Shown here in pieces: positions 35,106 through 48,622 of a stretch of DNA of 64,000 nt; positions within the stretch are counted from its first letter, which is position 1; every line of letters starts with the position of its first letter. Origin of the DNA: Odiellus spinosus (Eukaryota > Arthropoda > Arachnida > Opiliones > Phalangiidae); contig CAWUCO010000268.1 of the NCBI GenBank assembly GCA_963920705.1, forward strand, positions 5,208,001-5,272,000. Direction: 5' to 3'. A program made the position numbers and the translations under genes. The notes beneath the pieces are model-generated. The model did not search any database. It was not told the origin of the DNA and saw only the letters and a list, made by a program, of their open reading frames with translations.

Positions 35106-38100
35106 TGAAAACTCTTATTATTTAGACTGTCCATTAATTGCTCTTTCGAATGACTTTGGTTTTGTCTAAATTGCAAAATTGTGACAAAAATAAAATTGGT
35201 TAAAATTAAGCAAAAACACTTAAAAATCCAAGATTATTGGATTAAAATGGACACAAAACTTTTGATTTTTAAGCGATTTAGACAAAATTAAGACCACTCG
35301 AAAGAGCAAATATTGGTCTATCTGAAAATCAAGAGTTTTGGAAAATCCGTTGAAAAACATGGAAAATATGGACAATTCAAAAAACATCTAATATCAAAAA
35401 GCGAATTTTTAAAATCTGAAATTTGACTATTTTGATATTCTATGATTTCTTGAATTGGCCATATTTTTCTTGTTTTTCAACGGATTTTTGAAAACTTTTA
35501 TTATTTAGACTGTCCATTAATTGCTCTTTCGAATGACTTTGGATTTGTCTAAATTGCAAAATTGTGACAAATATAAAATTGGTTAAAATAAAGCAAAAAC
35601 ACTTAAAAATCCAAGATTATTGGATTCAAATGGACACAAAACTTTTGATTTTTAAGCGATTTAGACAAAATTAGACCACTCGAAAGAGCAAATATTGGTC
35701 TATCTAAAAAACATGAGTTTTGGAAAATCCCTTGAAAAACATGGAAAATATGGACAATTCAAAAAACATCTAATATCAAAAAGCGAATTATGAAAATCTA
35801 AAATTTGACTATTTTGATATTCTATGATTTCTTGAATTGGCCATATTTTTCTTGTTTTTCAACGGATTTTTGAAAACTCTTGTTATTTAGACTGTCCATT
35901 AATTGCTCTTTCGAATGACTTTGGTTTTGTCTAAATTGCAAAATTGTGACAAATATAAAATTGGTTAAAATAAAGCAAAAACACTTAAAAATCCAAGATT
36001 ATTGGATTCAAATGGACACAAAACTTTTGATTTTTAAGCGATTTAGACAAAATTAAGACCACGCGAAAGAGCAAATATTGGTCTATCTGAAAATTAAGAG
36101 TTTTGGAAAATCCGTTGAAAAACATGGAAAATATGGACAATTCAAAAAACATCTAATATCAAAAAGCGAATTTTTAAAATCTGAAATTTGACTATTTTGA
36201 TATTCTATGATTTCTTGAATTGGCCATATTTTTCTTGTTTTTCAACGGATTTTTGAAAACTTTTATTATTTAGACTGTCCATTAATTGCTCTTTCGAATG
36301 ACTTTGGTTTTGTCTAAATTGCAAAATTGTGACAAATATAAAATTGGTTAAAATAAAGCAAAAACACTTAAAAATCCAAGATTATTGGATTCAAATGGAC
36401 ACAAAACTTTTGATTTTTAAGCGATTTAGACAAAATTAGACCACTCGAAAGAGCAAATATTGGTCTATCTAAAAAACATGAGTTTTGGAAAATCCCTTGA
36501 AAAACATGGAAAATAAGGACAATTCAAAAAACATCTAATATCAAAAAGCGAATTTTGAAAATCTGAAATTTGACTATTTTGATATTCTATGATTTCTTGA
36601 ATTGGCCATATTTTTCTTGTTTTTCAACGGATTTTTGAAAACTCTTGTTATTTAGACTGTCCATTAATTGCTCTTTCGAATGACTTTGGTTTTGTCTAAA
36701 TGGCAAAATTGTGACAAATATAAAATTGGTTAAAATAAAGCAAAAACACTTAAAAATCCAAGATTATTGGATTCAAATGGACACAAAACTTTTGATTTTT
36801 AAGCGATTTAGACAAAATTAAGACTTCTCGAAAGAGCAAATATTGGTCTATCTAAAAAACAAGAGTTTTGGAAAATCCGTTGAAAAACATGGAAAATATA
36901 GCCAATTCAAAAAACATCTAATATCAAAAAGCGAATTTTTAAAATCTGAAATTTGACTATTTTGATATTGTATGGTTTCTTGAATTGGCCATATTTTTCT
37001 TGTTTTTCAACGGATTTTTGAAAACTCTTGTTATTTAGACTGTCCATTAATTGCTCTTTCGAATGACTTTGGTTTTGTCTAAATTGCAAAATTGTGACAA
37101 ATATAAAATTGGTTAAAATTAAGCAAAAACGCTTAAAAATCCAAGATTATTGGATTAAAATGGACACAAAACTTTTGATTTTTAAGCGATTTAGACAAAA
37201 TTAAGACCACTCGAAAGAGCAAATATTGGTCTATCTAAAAAACAAGAGTTTTGGAAAATCCGTTGAAAAACATGGAAAATAAGGACAATTCAAAAAACAT
37301 CTAATATCAAAAAGCGAATTTTGAAAATCTGAAATTTTACTATTTTGATATTCTATGATTTCTTGAATTGGCCATATTTTTCTTGTTTTTCAACGGATTT
37401 TTGAAAACTCTTATTATTTAGACTGTCCATTAATTGCTCTTTCGAATGACTTTGGTTTTGTCTAAATTGCAAAATTGTGACAAATATAAAATTGGTTAAA
37501 ATTAAGCAAAAACGCTTAAAAATCCAAGATTATTGGATTAAAATGGACACAAAACTTTTGATTTTTAAGCGATTTAGACAAAATTAAGACCACTCGAAAG
37601 AGCAAATATTGGTCTATCTAAAAAACAAGAGTTTTGGAAAATCCGTTGAAAAACATGGAAAATATGGACAATTCAAAAAACATCTAATATCATAAAGCGA
37701 ATTTTGAAAATCTGAAATTTGACTATTTTGATATTCTATGATTTCTTGAATTGGCCATATTTTTCTTGTTTTCAACGGATTTTTGAAAACTCTTATTATT
37801 TAGACTGTCCATTAATTGCTCTTTCGAATGACTTTGGTTTTGTCTAAATTGCAAAATTGTGACAAATATAAAATTGGTTAAAATAAAGCAAAAACACTTA
37901 AAAATCCAAGATTATTGGATTCAAATGGACACAAAACTTTTGATTTTTTAAGCGATTTAGACAAAATTAAGACTACTCGAAAGAGCAAATATTGGTCTAT
38001 CTAAAAAACAAGAGTTTTGGAAAATCCGTTGAAAAACATGGAAAATATGGACAATTCAAAAAACATCTAATATCAAAAAGCGAATTTTGAAAATCTGAAA

Positions 38101-38802
38101 TTTGACTATTTTGATATTCTATGATTTCTTGAATTTGCCATATTTTTCTTGTTTTTCAACGGATTTTTGAAAACTCTTATTATTTAGACTGTCCATTAAT
38201 TGCTCTTTCGAATGACTTTGGTTTTGTCTAAATTGCCAAGACGTGACAAATATAAAATTGGTTAAAATAAAGCAAAAACACTTAAAAATCCAAGATTATT
38301 GGATTCAAATGGACACAAAACTTTTGATTTTTAAGCGATTTAGACAAAATTAAGACCACTCGAAAGAGCAAATATTGGTCTATCTGAAAATCAAGAGTTT
38401 TGGAAAGTCCGTTGAAAAACATGGAAAATATGGACAATTCAAAAAACATCTAATATCAAAAAGCGAATTTTTAAAATCTGAAATTTGACTATTTTGATAT
38501 TCTATGATTTCTTGAATTGGCCATATTTTTCTTGTTTTTCAACGGATTTTTGAAAACTTTTATTATTTAGACTGTCCATTAATTGCTCTTTCGAATGACT
38601 TTTGTTTTGTCTAAATTGCAAAATTGTGACAAATATAAAATTGGTTAAAATAAAGCAAAAACACTTAAAAATCCAAGATTATTGGATTCAAATGGACACA
38701 AAACTTTTGATTTTTAAGCGATTTAGACAAAATTAAGACCACTCGAAAGAGCAAATATTGGTCTATCTAAAAAACAAGAGTTTTGGAAAATCCGTTGAAA
38801 AA

Positions 38803-38818
38803 CAAGAAAAATATTGCC
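38803..38818 (-). repeat. Arm-A-type patch inside arm B
   Basis: A - arm B has AAGAAAAATATTGCC, which is arm A type read on the given strand, between the core and the inner end, and then carries on as a - unit. It is the reciprocal kind of short patch to the one at 10607-10626. Confidence 0.75.
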
Positions 38819-40265
38819 AATTCAAAAAACATCTAATATCAAAAAGCGAATTTTTAAAATCTGAAATTTGACTATTTTGATATTGTATGGTTTGTTGAAT
38901 TGGCCATATTTTTCTTGTTTTTCAACGGATTTTTGAAAACTCTTATTATTTAGACTGTCCATTAATTGCTCTTTCGAATGACTTTGGTTTTGTCTAAATT
39001 GCAAAATTGTGACAAATATAAAATTGGTTAAAATAAAGCAAAAACACTTAAAAATCCAAGATTATTGGATTCAAATGGACACAAAACTTTTGATTTTTAA
39101 GCGATTTAGACAAAATTAAGACCACTCGAAAGAGCAAATATTGGTCTATCTAAAAAACAAGAGTTTTGGAAAATCCGTTGAAAAACATGGAAAATATAGA
39201 CAATTCAAAAAACATCTAATATCAAAAAGCGAATTTTTAAAATATGAAATTTGACTATTTTGATATTGTATGATTTCTTGAATTGGCCATATTTTTCTTG
39301 TTTTTCAACGGATTTTTGAAAACTCTTGTTATTTAGACTGTCCATTAATTGCTCTTTCGAATGACTTTGGTTTTGTCTAAATTGCAAAATTGTGACAAAT
39401 ATAAAATTGGTTAAAATAAAGCAAAAACACTTAAAAATCCAAGATTATTGGATTCAAATGGACACAAAACTTTTGATTTTTAAGCGATTTAGACAAAATT
39501 AAGACCACGCGAAAGAGCAAATATTGGTCTATCTAAAAAACATGAGTTTTGGAAAATCCCTTGAAAAACATGGAAAATATGGACAATTCAAAAAACATCT
39601 AATATCAAAAAGCGAATTTTGAAAATCTGAAATTTGACTATTTTGATATTCTATGATTTCTTGAATTGGCCATATTTTTCTTGTTTTTCAACGGATTTTT
39701 GAAAACTCTTGTTATTTAGACTGTCCATTAATTGCTCTTTCGAATGACTTTGGTTTTGTCTAAATTGCAAAATTGTGACAAATATAAAATTGGTTAAAAT
39801 AAAGCAAAAACACTTAAAAATCCAAGATTATTGGATTCAAATGGACACAAAACTTTTGATTTTTAAGCGATTTAGACAAAATTAAGACCACTCGAAAGAG
39901 CAAATATTGGTCTATCTGAAAATCAAGAGTTTTGGAAAATCCGTTGAAAAACATGGAAAATATGGACAATTCAAAAAGCATCTAATATCAAAAAGCGAAT
40001 TTTGAAAATAAGAAATTTGACTATTTTGATATTCTATGATTTCTTGAATTTGCCATATTTTTCTTGTTTTTCAACGGATTTTTGAAAACTCTTATTATTT
40101 AGACTGTCCATTAATTGCTCTTTCGAATGACTTTGGTTTTGTCTAAATTGCCAAGACGTGACAAATATAAAATTGGTTAAAATAAAGCAAAAACACTTAA
40201 AAATCCAAGATTATTGGATTCAAATGGACACAAAACTTTTGATTTTTAAGCGATTTAGACAAAAT

Positions 40266-43200
40266 TAAGACCACTCGAAAGAGCAAATATTGGTCTATCT
40301 AAAAAACAAGAGTTTTGGAAAATCCGTTGAAAAACATGGAAAATATAGCCAATTCAAAAAACATCTAATATCAAAAAGCGAATTTTGAAAATCTGAAATT
40401 TGACTATTTTGATATTCTATGATTTCTTGAATTGGCCATATTTTTCTTGTTTTTCAACGGATTTTTGAAAACTCTTATTATTTAGACTGTCCATTAATTG
40501 CTCTTTTGAATGACTTTGGTTTTGTCTAAATTGCAAAATTGTGACAAATATCAAATTGGTTAAAATAAAGCAAAAACACTTAAAAATCCAAGATTATTGG
40601 ATTAAAATGGACACAAAACTTTTGATTTTTAAGCGATTTAGACAAAATTAAGACTACTCGAAAGAGCAAATATTGGTCTATCTAAAAAACATGAGTTTTG
40701 GAAAATCCCTTGAAAAACATGGAAAATATGGACAATTCAAAAAACATCTAATATCAAAAAGCGAATTTTGAAAATCTGAAATTTGACTATTTTGATATTC
40801 TATGATTTCTTGAATTGGCCATATTTTTCTTGTTTTTCAACGGATTTTTGAAAACTCTTGTTATTTAGACTGTCCATTAATTGCTCTTTCGAATGACTTT
40901 GGTTTTTGTCTAAATTGCAAAATTGTGACAAATATAAAATTGGTTAAAATAAAGCAAAAACACTTAAAAATCCAAGATTATTGGATTCAAATGGACACAA
41001 AACTTTTGATTTTTAAGCGATTTAGACAAAATTAAGACCACTCGAAAGAGCAAATATTGGTCTATCTGAAAATCAAGAGTTTTGGAAAATCCGTTGAAAA
41101 ACATGGAAAATATGGACAATTCAAAAAGCATCTAATATCAAAAAGCGAATTTTGAAAATTAGAAATTTGACTATTTTGATATTCTATGATTTCTTGAATT
41201 TGCCATATTTTTCTTGTTTTTCAACGGATTTTTGAAAACTCTTATTATTTAGACTGTCCATTAATTGCTCTTTCGAATGACTTTGGTTTTGTCTAAATTG
41301 CCAAGACGTGACAAATATAAAATTGGTTAAAATAAAGCAAAAACACTTAAAAATCCAAGATTATTGGATTAAAATGGAAACAAAACTTTTGATTTTTAAG
41401 CGATTTAGACAAAATTAAGACACTCGAAAGAGCAAATATTGGTTTATCTGAAAATCAAGAGTTTTGGAAAATCCGTTGAAAAACATGGAAAATATGGACA
41501 ATTCAAAAAGCATCTAACATCAAAAAGCGAATTTTTAAAATCTGAAATTTGACTATTTTGATATTGTATGGTTTCTTGAATTGGCCATATTTTTCTTGTT
41601 TTTCAACGGATTTTTGAAAACTCTTATTATTTAGACTGTCCATTAATTGCTCTTTCGAATGACTTAGGTTTTGTCTAAATTGCAAAATCGTGACAAATAT
41701 AAAATTGGTTAAAATTAAGCAAAAACGCTTAAAAATCCAAGATTATTGGATTCAAATGGACACAAAACTTTTGATTTTTAAGCGATTTAGACAAAACTAA
41801 GACCACTCGAAAGAGCAAATATTTTTTTATCTAAAAAACAAGAGTTTTGGAAAATCCGTTGAAAAACATGGAAAATATGGACAATTCAAAAAGCATCTAA
41901 TATCAAAAAGCGAGTTTTTAAAATCTGAAATTTGACTATTTTGATATTGTATGATTTCTTGAATTGGCCATATTTTTCTTGTTTTTCAACGGATTTTTGA
42001 AAACTCTTGTTATTTAGACTGTCCATTAATTGCTCTTTCGAATGACTTTGGTTTTGTCTAAATTGCAAAATTGTGACAAATATAAAATTGGTTAAAATAA
42101 AGCAAAAACACTTAAAAATCCAAGATTATTGGATTCAAATGGACACAAAACTTTTGATTTTTAAGCGATTTAGAAAAAAATTAAGACTACTCGAAAGAGC
42201 AAATATTGGTCTATCTAAAAAACAAGAGTTTTGGAAAATCCGTTGAAAAACATGGAAAATATGGACAATTCAAAAAACATCTAATATCAAAAAGCGAATT
42301 TTGAAAATCTGAAATTTGACTATTTTGATATTGTATGATTTCTTGATTTGGCCATATTTTTCTTGTTTTTCAACGGATTTTTGAAAACTCTTGTTATTAA
42401 GACTGTCCATTAATTGCTCTTTCGAATGACTTTGGTTTTGTCTAAATTGCAAAATTGTGACAAATATAAAATTGGTTAAAATAAAGCAAAAACACTTAAA
42501 AATCCAAGATTATTGGATTCAAATGGACACAAAACTTTTGATTTTTAAGCGATTTAGACAAAATTAAGACTACTCGAAAGAGCAAATATTGGTCTATCTA
42601 AAAAACAAGAGTTTTGGAAAATCCGTTGAAAAACATGGAAAATATAGCCAATTCAAAAAACATCTAATATCAAAAAGCGAATTTTGAAAATCTGAAATTT
42701 GACTATTTTGATATTCTATGATTTCTTGAATTGGCCATATTTTTCTTGTTTTTCAACGGATTTTTGAAAACTCTTATTATTTAGACTGTCCATTAATTGC
42801 TCTTTTGAATGACTTTGGTTTTGTCTAAATTGCAAAATTGTGACAAATATCAAATTGGTTAAAATAAAGCAAAAACACTTAAAAATCCAAGATTATTGGA
42901 TTCAAATGGACACAAAACTTTTGATTTTTAAGCGATTTAGACAAAATTAAGACTACTCGAAAGAGCAAATATTGGTCTATCTAAAAAACAAGAGTTTTGG
43001 AAAATCCGTTGAAAAACATGGAAAATATAGCCAATTCAAAAAACATCTAATATCAAAAAGCGAATTTTGAAAATCTGAAATTTGACTATTTTGATATTCT
43101 ATGATTTCTTGAATTGGCCATATTTTTCTTGTTTTTCAACGGATTTTTGAAAACTCTTATTATTTAGACTGTCCATTAATTGCTCTTTTGAATGACTTTG

Positions 43201-44852
43201 GTTTTGTCTAAATTGCAAAATTGTGACAAATATCAAATTGGTTAAAATAAAGCAAAAACACTTAAAAATCCAAGATTATTGGATTAAAATGGACACAAAA
43301 CTTTTGATTTTTAAGCGATTTAGACAAAATTAAGACTACTCGAAAGAGCAAATATTGGTCTATCTAAAAAACATTAGTTTTGGAAAATCCCTTGAAAAAC
43401 ATGGAAAATATGGACAATTCAAAAAACATCTAATATCAAAAAGCGAATTTTGAAAATCTGAAATTTGACTATTTTGATATTCTATGATTTCTTGAATTGG
43501 CCATATTTTTCTTGTTTTTCAACGGATTTTTGAAAACTCTTGTTATTTAGACTGTCCATTAATTGCTCTTTCGAATGACTTTGGTTTTTGTCTAAATTGC
43601 AAAATTGTGACAAATATAAAATTGGTTAAAATAAAGCAAAAACACTTAAAAATCCAAGATTATTGGATTCAAATGGACACAAAACTTTTGATTTTTAAGC
43701 GATTTAGACAAAATTAAGACCACTCGAAAGAGCAAATATTGGTCTATCTGAAAATCAAGAGTTTTGGAAAATCCGTTGAAAAACATGGAAAATATGGACA
43801 ATTCAAAAAGCATCTAATATCAAAAAGCGAATTTTGAAAATTAGAAATTTGACTATTTTGATATTCTATGATTTCTTGAATTTGCCATATTTTTCTTGTT
43901 TTTCAACGGATTTTTGAAAACTCTTATTATTTAGACTGTCCATTAATTGCTCTTTCGAATGACTTTGGTTTTGTCTAAATTGCCAAGACGTGACAAATAT
44001 AAAATTGGTTAAAATAAAGCAAAAACACTTAAAAATCCAAGATTATTGGATTAAAATGGAAACAAAACTTTTGATTTTTAAGCGATTTAGACAAAATTAA
44101 GACACTCGAAAGAGCAAATATTGGTTTATCTGAAAATCAAGAGTTTTGGAAAATCCGTTGAAAAACATGGAAAATATGGACAATTCAAAAAGCATCTAAC
44201 ATCAAAAAGCGAATTTTTAAAATCTGAAATTTGACTATTTTGATATTGTATGGTTTCTTGAATTGGCCATATTTTTCTTGTTTTTCAACGGATTTTTGAA
44301 AACTCTTATTATTTAGACTGTCCATTAATTGCTCTTTCGAATGACTTAGGTTTTGTCTAAATTGCAAAATCGTGACAAATATAAAATTGGTTAAAATTAA
44401 GCAAAAACGCTTAAAAATCCAAGATTATTGGATTCAAATGGACACAAAACTTTTGATTTTTAAGCGATTTAGACAAAACTAAGACCACTCGAAAGAGCAA
44501 ATATTTTTTTATCTAAAAAACAAGAGTTTTGGAAAATCCGTTGAAAAACATGGAAAATATGTACAATTCAAAAAGCATCTAATATCAAAAAGCGAGTTTT
44601 TAAAATCTGAAATTTGACTATTTTGATATTGTATGATTTCTTGAATTGGCCATATTTTTCTTGTTTTTCAACGGATTTTTGAAAACTCTTGTTATTTAGA
44701 CTGTCCATTAATTGCTCTTTCGAATGACTTTGGTTTTGTCTAAATTGCAAAATTGTGACAAATATAAAATTGGTTAAAATAAAGCAAAAACACTTAAAAA
44801 TCCAAGATTATTGGATTCAAATGGACACAAAACTTTTGATTTTTAAGCGATT
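40266..44852 (-). repeat. Seven-unit tandem duplication (2682 bp)
   Basis: About 40266-42170 recurs at about 42948-44852. Shared rare changes are GGTTTTTGTC with an extra T (near 40902 and 43584), GAAAATTAGAAATTTG, AATGGAAACAAAAC, AAGACACTCG, ATCTAACATC, GACTTAGGTTTTG, AAAATCGTGAC and AAATATTTTTTTATC. Between them, 42170-42948 holds further units, one of which repeats the TATAGCC unit. Confidence 0.9.
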
Positions 44853-44915
44853 TAGACAAAATTAAGACCACTCGAAAGAGCAAATATTGGTCTATCTAAA
44901 AAACAAGAGTTTTGG

Positions 44916-44933
44916 AAAATCCGTTGAAAAACA
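44916..44933. other. Orientation switch J14 (- to +), border of the two long domains
   Basis: Arm B (-) changes into arm A (+) within AAAATCCGTTGAAAAACA, as in J4. The axis is near 44989. Unit variants change here too: the - domain subfamilies stop and those of block 15 start within about two units. Confidence 0.93.
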
Positions 44934-45328
44934 AGAAAAATATGGCCAATTCAAGAAATCATACAATATCAAAATAGTCAAATTTCAGATTTTAAAAATT
45001 CGCTTTTTGATATTAGATGTTTTTTGAATTGTCCATATTTTCCATGTTTTTCAACGGATTTTCCAAAACTCTTGTTTTTTAGATAGACCAATATTTGCTC
45101 TTTCGAGTAGTCTTAATTTTGTCTAAATCGCTTAAAAATCAAAAGTTTTGTGTCCATTTTAATCCAATAATCTTGGATTTTTAAGCGTTTTTGCTTAATT
45201 TTAACCAATTTTATATTTGTCACAATTTTGCAATTTAGACAAAACCAAGGTCATTCGAAAGAGCAATTAATGGACAGTCTAAATAATAAGAGTTTTCAAA
45301 AATCCGTTGAAAAACAAGAAAAATATGG

Positions 45329-45414
45329 CCAATTCAAAAAACATCTAATATCAAAATAGTCAAATTTCAGATTTTCAAAATTCGCTTTTTGATAATAGAT
45401 GTTTTTTGAATTGG
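45329..45414 (+). repeat. Patched spacer with strong hairpin potential
   Basis: The left side of M has been replaced by the complement of the right side. CCAATTCAAAAAACATCTA and its continuation at 45329-45356 now match the reverse complement of 45387-45414 at 27 of 28 bases, with a 30 bp loop. The same patched unit recurs near 47620, 48385, 49919, 51835, 53748, 55660, 57950 and 63688, spread by the higher-order repeats. Confidence 0.85.
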
Positions 45415-45559
45415 CTATATTTCCCATGTTTTTCAACGGATTTTCCAAAACTCTTGTTTTTTAGATAGACCAATATTTGCTCTTTCGAATGGTCTTAATT
45501 TTGTCTAAATCGCTTAAAAATCATAAGTTTTGTGTCCATTTGAATCCAATAATCTTGAA

Positions 45560-47090
45560 TTTTTAAGTATTTTTGCTTTATTTTAACCATTTTTATATTT
45601 GTCACAATTTTGCAATTTAGACAAAACCAAAGTCATTCGAAAGAGCAATTAATGGACAGTCTAAATAATAAGAGTTTTCAAAAATCCGTTGAAAAACAAG
45701 AAAAATATGGCCAATTCAAGAAATCATAGAATATCAAAATAGTCAAATTTCAGATTTTCAAAATTCGCTTTTTGATATTAGATGTTTTTTGAATTGTCCA
45801 TATTTTCCATGTTTTTCAAGGGATTTTCCAAAACTCATGTTTTTTATATAGACCAATATTTGCTCTTTCGAGTGGTCTAATTTTGTCTAAATCGCATAAA
45901 AATCAAAAGTTTTGTGTCCATTTGAATCCAATAATCTTGGATTTTTAAGTGTTTTTGCTTAATTTTAACCAATTTTATAATTGTCACAATTTTGCAATTT
46001 AGACAAAACCAAAGTCATTCGAAAGAGCAATTAATGGACAGTCTAAATAATAAGAGTTTTCAAAAATCCGTTGAAAAACAAGAAAAATATGGCCAATTCA
46101 AGAAACCATACAATATCAAAATAGTCAAATTTCAGATTTTAAAAATTCGCTTTTTGATATTAGATGTTTTTTGAATTGGCTATATTTTCCATGTTTTTCA
46201 ACGGATTTTCCAAAACTCTTGTTTTTTAGATAGACCAATATTTGCTCTTTCGAGTAGTCTTAATTTTGTCTAAATCGCTTAAAAATCAAAAGTTTTGTGT
46301 CCATTTGAATCCAATAATCTTGGATTTTTAAGTGTTTTTGCTTTATTTTAACCAATTTTATATTTGTCACAATTTTGCAATTTAGACAAAACCAAAGTCA
46401 TTCGAAAGAGCAATTAATGGACAGTCTAAATAATAAGAGTTTTCAAAAATCCGTTGAAAAACAAGAAAAATATGGCCAATTCAAGAAATCATAGAATATC
46501 AAAATAGTCAAATTTCAGATTTTCAAAATTCGCTTTTTGATATTAGATGTTTTTTGAATTGTCCATATTTTCCATGTTTTTCAAGGGATTTTCCAAAACT
46601 CATGTTTTTTATATAGACCAATATTTGCTCTTTCGAGTGGTCTAATTTTGTCTAAATCGCATAAAAATCAAAAGTTTTGTGTCCATTTGAATCCAATAAT
46701 CTTGGATTTTTAAGTGTTTTTGCTTAATTTTAACCAATTTTATAATTGTCACAATTTTGCAATTTAGACAAAACCAAAGTCATTCGAAAGAGCAATTAAT
46801 GGACAGTCTAAATAATAAGAGTTTTCAAAAATCCGTTGAAAAACAAGAAAAATATGGCCAATTCAAGAAACCATACAATATCAAAATAGTCAAATTTCAG
46901 ATTTTAAAAATTCGCTTTTTGATATTAGATGTTTTTTGAATTGGCTATATTTTCCATGTTTTTCAACGGATTTTCCAAAACTCTTGTTTTTTAGATAGAC
47001 CAATATTTGCTCTTTCGAGTAGTCTTAATTTTGTCTAAATCGCTTAAAAATCAAAAGTTTTGTGTCCATTTGAATCCAATAATCTTGGAT
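45560..47090 (+). repeat. Two-unit tandem duplication (765 bp)
   Basis: Copies 45560-46325 and 46326-47090 share CAAGGGATTTTCC, ACTCATGTTTTTTATATAG, GTGGTCTAATTTTG and AATCGCATAAAAATC, followed by a unit with AAACCATACAATATC. Confidence 0.87.
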
Positions 47091-48622
47091 TTTTAAGTGT
47101 TTTTGCTTTATTTTAACCAATTTTATATTTGTCACAATTTTGCAATTTAGACAAAACCAAAGTCATTCGAAAGAGCAATTAATGGACAGTCTAAATAATA
47201 AGAGTTTTCAAAAATCCGTTGAAAAACAAGAAAAATATGGCCAATTCAAGAAATCATAGAATATCAAAATAGTCAAATTTCAGATTTTCAAAATTCGCTT
47301 TTTGATATTAGATGCTTTTTGAATTGTCCATATTTTCCATGTTTTTCAAAGGATTTTCCAAAACTCTTGATTTTCAGATAGACCAATATTTGCTCTTTCG
47401 AGTGGTCTTAATTTTGTCTAAATCGCTTAAAAATCATAAGTTTTGTGTCCATTTTAATCCAATAATCTTGGATTTTTAAGTGTTTTTGCTTTATTTTAAC
47501 CAATTTTATATTTGGCACAATTTTGCAATTTATACAAAACCAAAGTCATTCGAAAGAGCAATTAATGGACAGTCTAAATAATAAGAGTTTTCACAAATCC
47601 GTTGAAAAACAAGAAAAATATGGCCAATTCAAAAAACATCTAATATCAAAATAGTCAAATTTCAGATTTTCAAAATTCACTTTTTGATAATAGATGTTTT
47701 TTGAATTGGCTATATTTTCCATGTTTTTCAACGGATTTTCCAAAACTCTTGTTTTTTAGATAGACCAATATTTGCTCTTTCGAGTAGTTTTAATTTTGTC
47801 TAAATCGCATAAAAATCAAAAGTTTTGTGTCCATTTGAATCCAATAATCTTGGATTTTTAAGTGTTTTTGCTTTATTTTAATCAATTTTATATTTGTCAC
47901 AATTTTGCAATTTAGACAAAACCAAAGTCATTCGAAAGAGCAATTAATGGACAGTCTAAATAATAAGAGTTTTCAAAAATCCGTTGAAAAACAAGAAAAA
48001 TATGGCCAATTCAAGAAATCATAGAATATCAAAATAGTCAAATTTCAGATTTTCAAAATTCGCTTTTTGATATTAGATGCTTTTTGAATTGTCCATATTT
48101 TCCATGTTTTTCAACGGATTTTCCAAAACTCTTGATTTTCAGATAGACCAATATTTGTTCTTTCGAGTGGTCTTAATTTTGTCTAAATCGCTTAAAAATC
48201 ATAAGTTTTGTGTCCATTTTAATCCAATAATCTTGGATTTTTAAGTGTTTTTGCTTTATTTTAACCAATTTTATATTTGTCACAATTTTGCAATTTAGAC
48301 AAAACCAAAGTCATTCGAAAGAGCAATTAATGGACAGTCTAAATAATAAGAGTTTTCAAAAATCCTTTGAAAAACAAGAAAAATATGGCCAATTCAAAAA
48401 ACATCTAATATCAAAATAGTCAAATTTCAGATTTTCAAAATTCGCTTTTTGATGATAGATGTTTTTTGAATTGGCTATATTTCCCATGTTTTTCAACGGA
48501 TTTTCCAAAACTCTTGTTTTTTAGATAGACCAATATTTGCTCTTTCGAGTAGTCTTAATTTTGTCTAAATCGCTTAAAAATCAAAAGTTTTGTGTCCATT
48601 TGAATCCAATAATCTTGGATTT
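47091..48622 (+). repeat. Second dimer repeat (about 766 bp), two copies
   Basis: Units alternate. One type has ATCATAGAAT, GATGCTTTTTG, GATTTTCAG and AATCATAAG; the other has the patched spacer ATTCAAAAAACATC with a changed right half (GATAATAGATG, or GATGATAGATG in the second copy). Confidence 0.83.

Larger units (their letters stand above)
21595..44924 (-). repeat. Orientation block 14 (-), about 61 units, long uniform domain
   Basis: No switch occurs over 23.3 kb. The domain is built of nested higher-order repeats (10/8-unit, 4-unit and 7-unit) described separately. Variants typical of it are CCAAGACGTGAC in spacer C, GAAAATAAGAAATTTG in M, AAAACTGTTATTATT in arm A and CCCTTGAAAAACATGG in arm B. 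Outside the named higher-order repeats, 35105-40266 holds ordinary units with no clean larger period that I could see. Confidence 0.96.
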
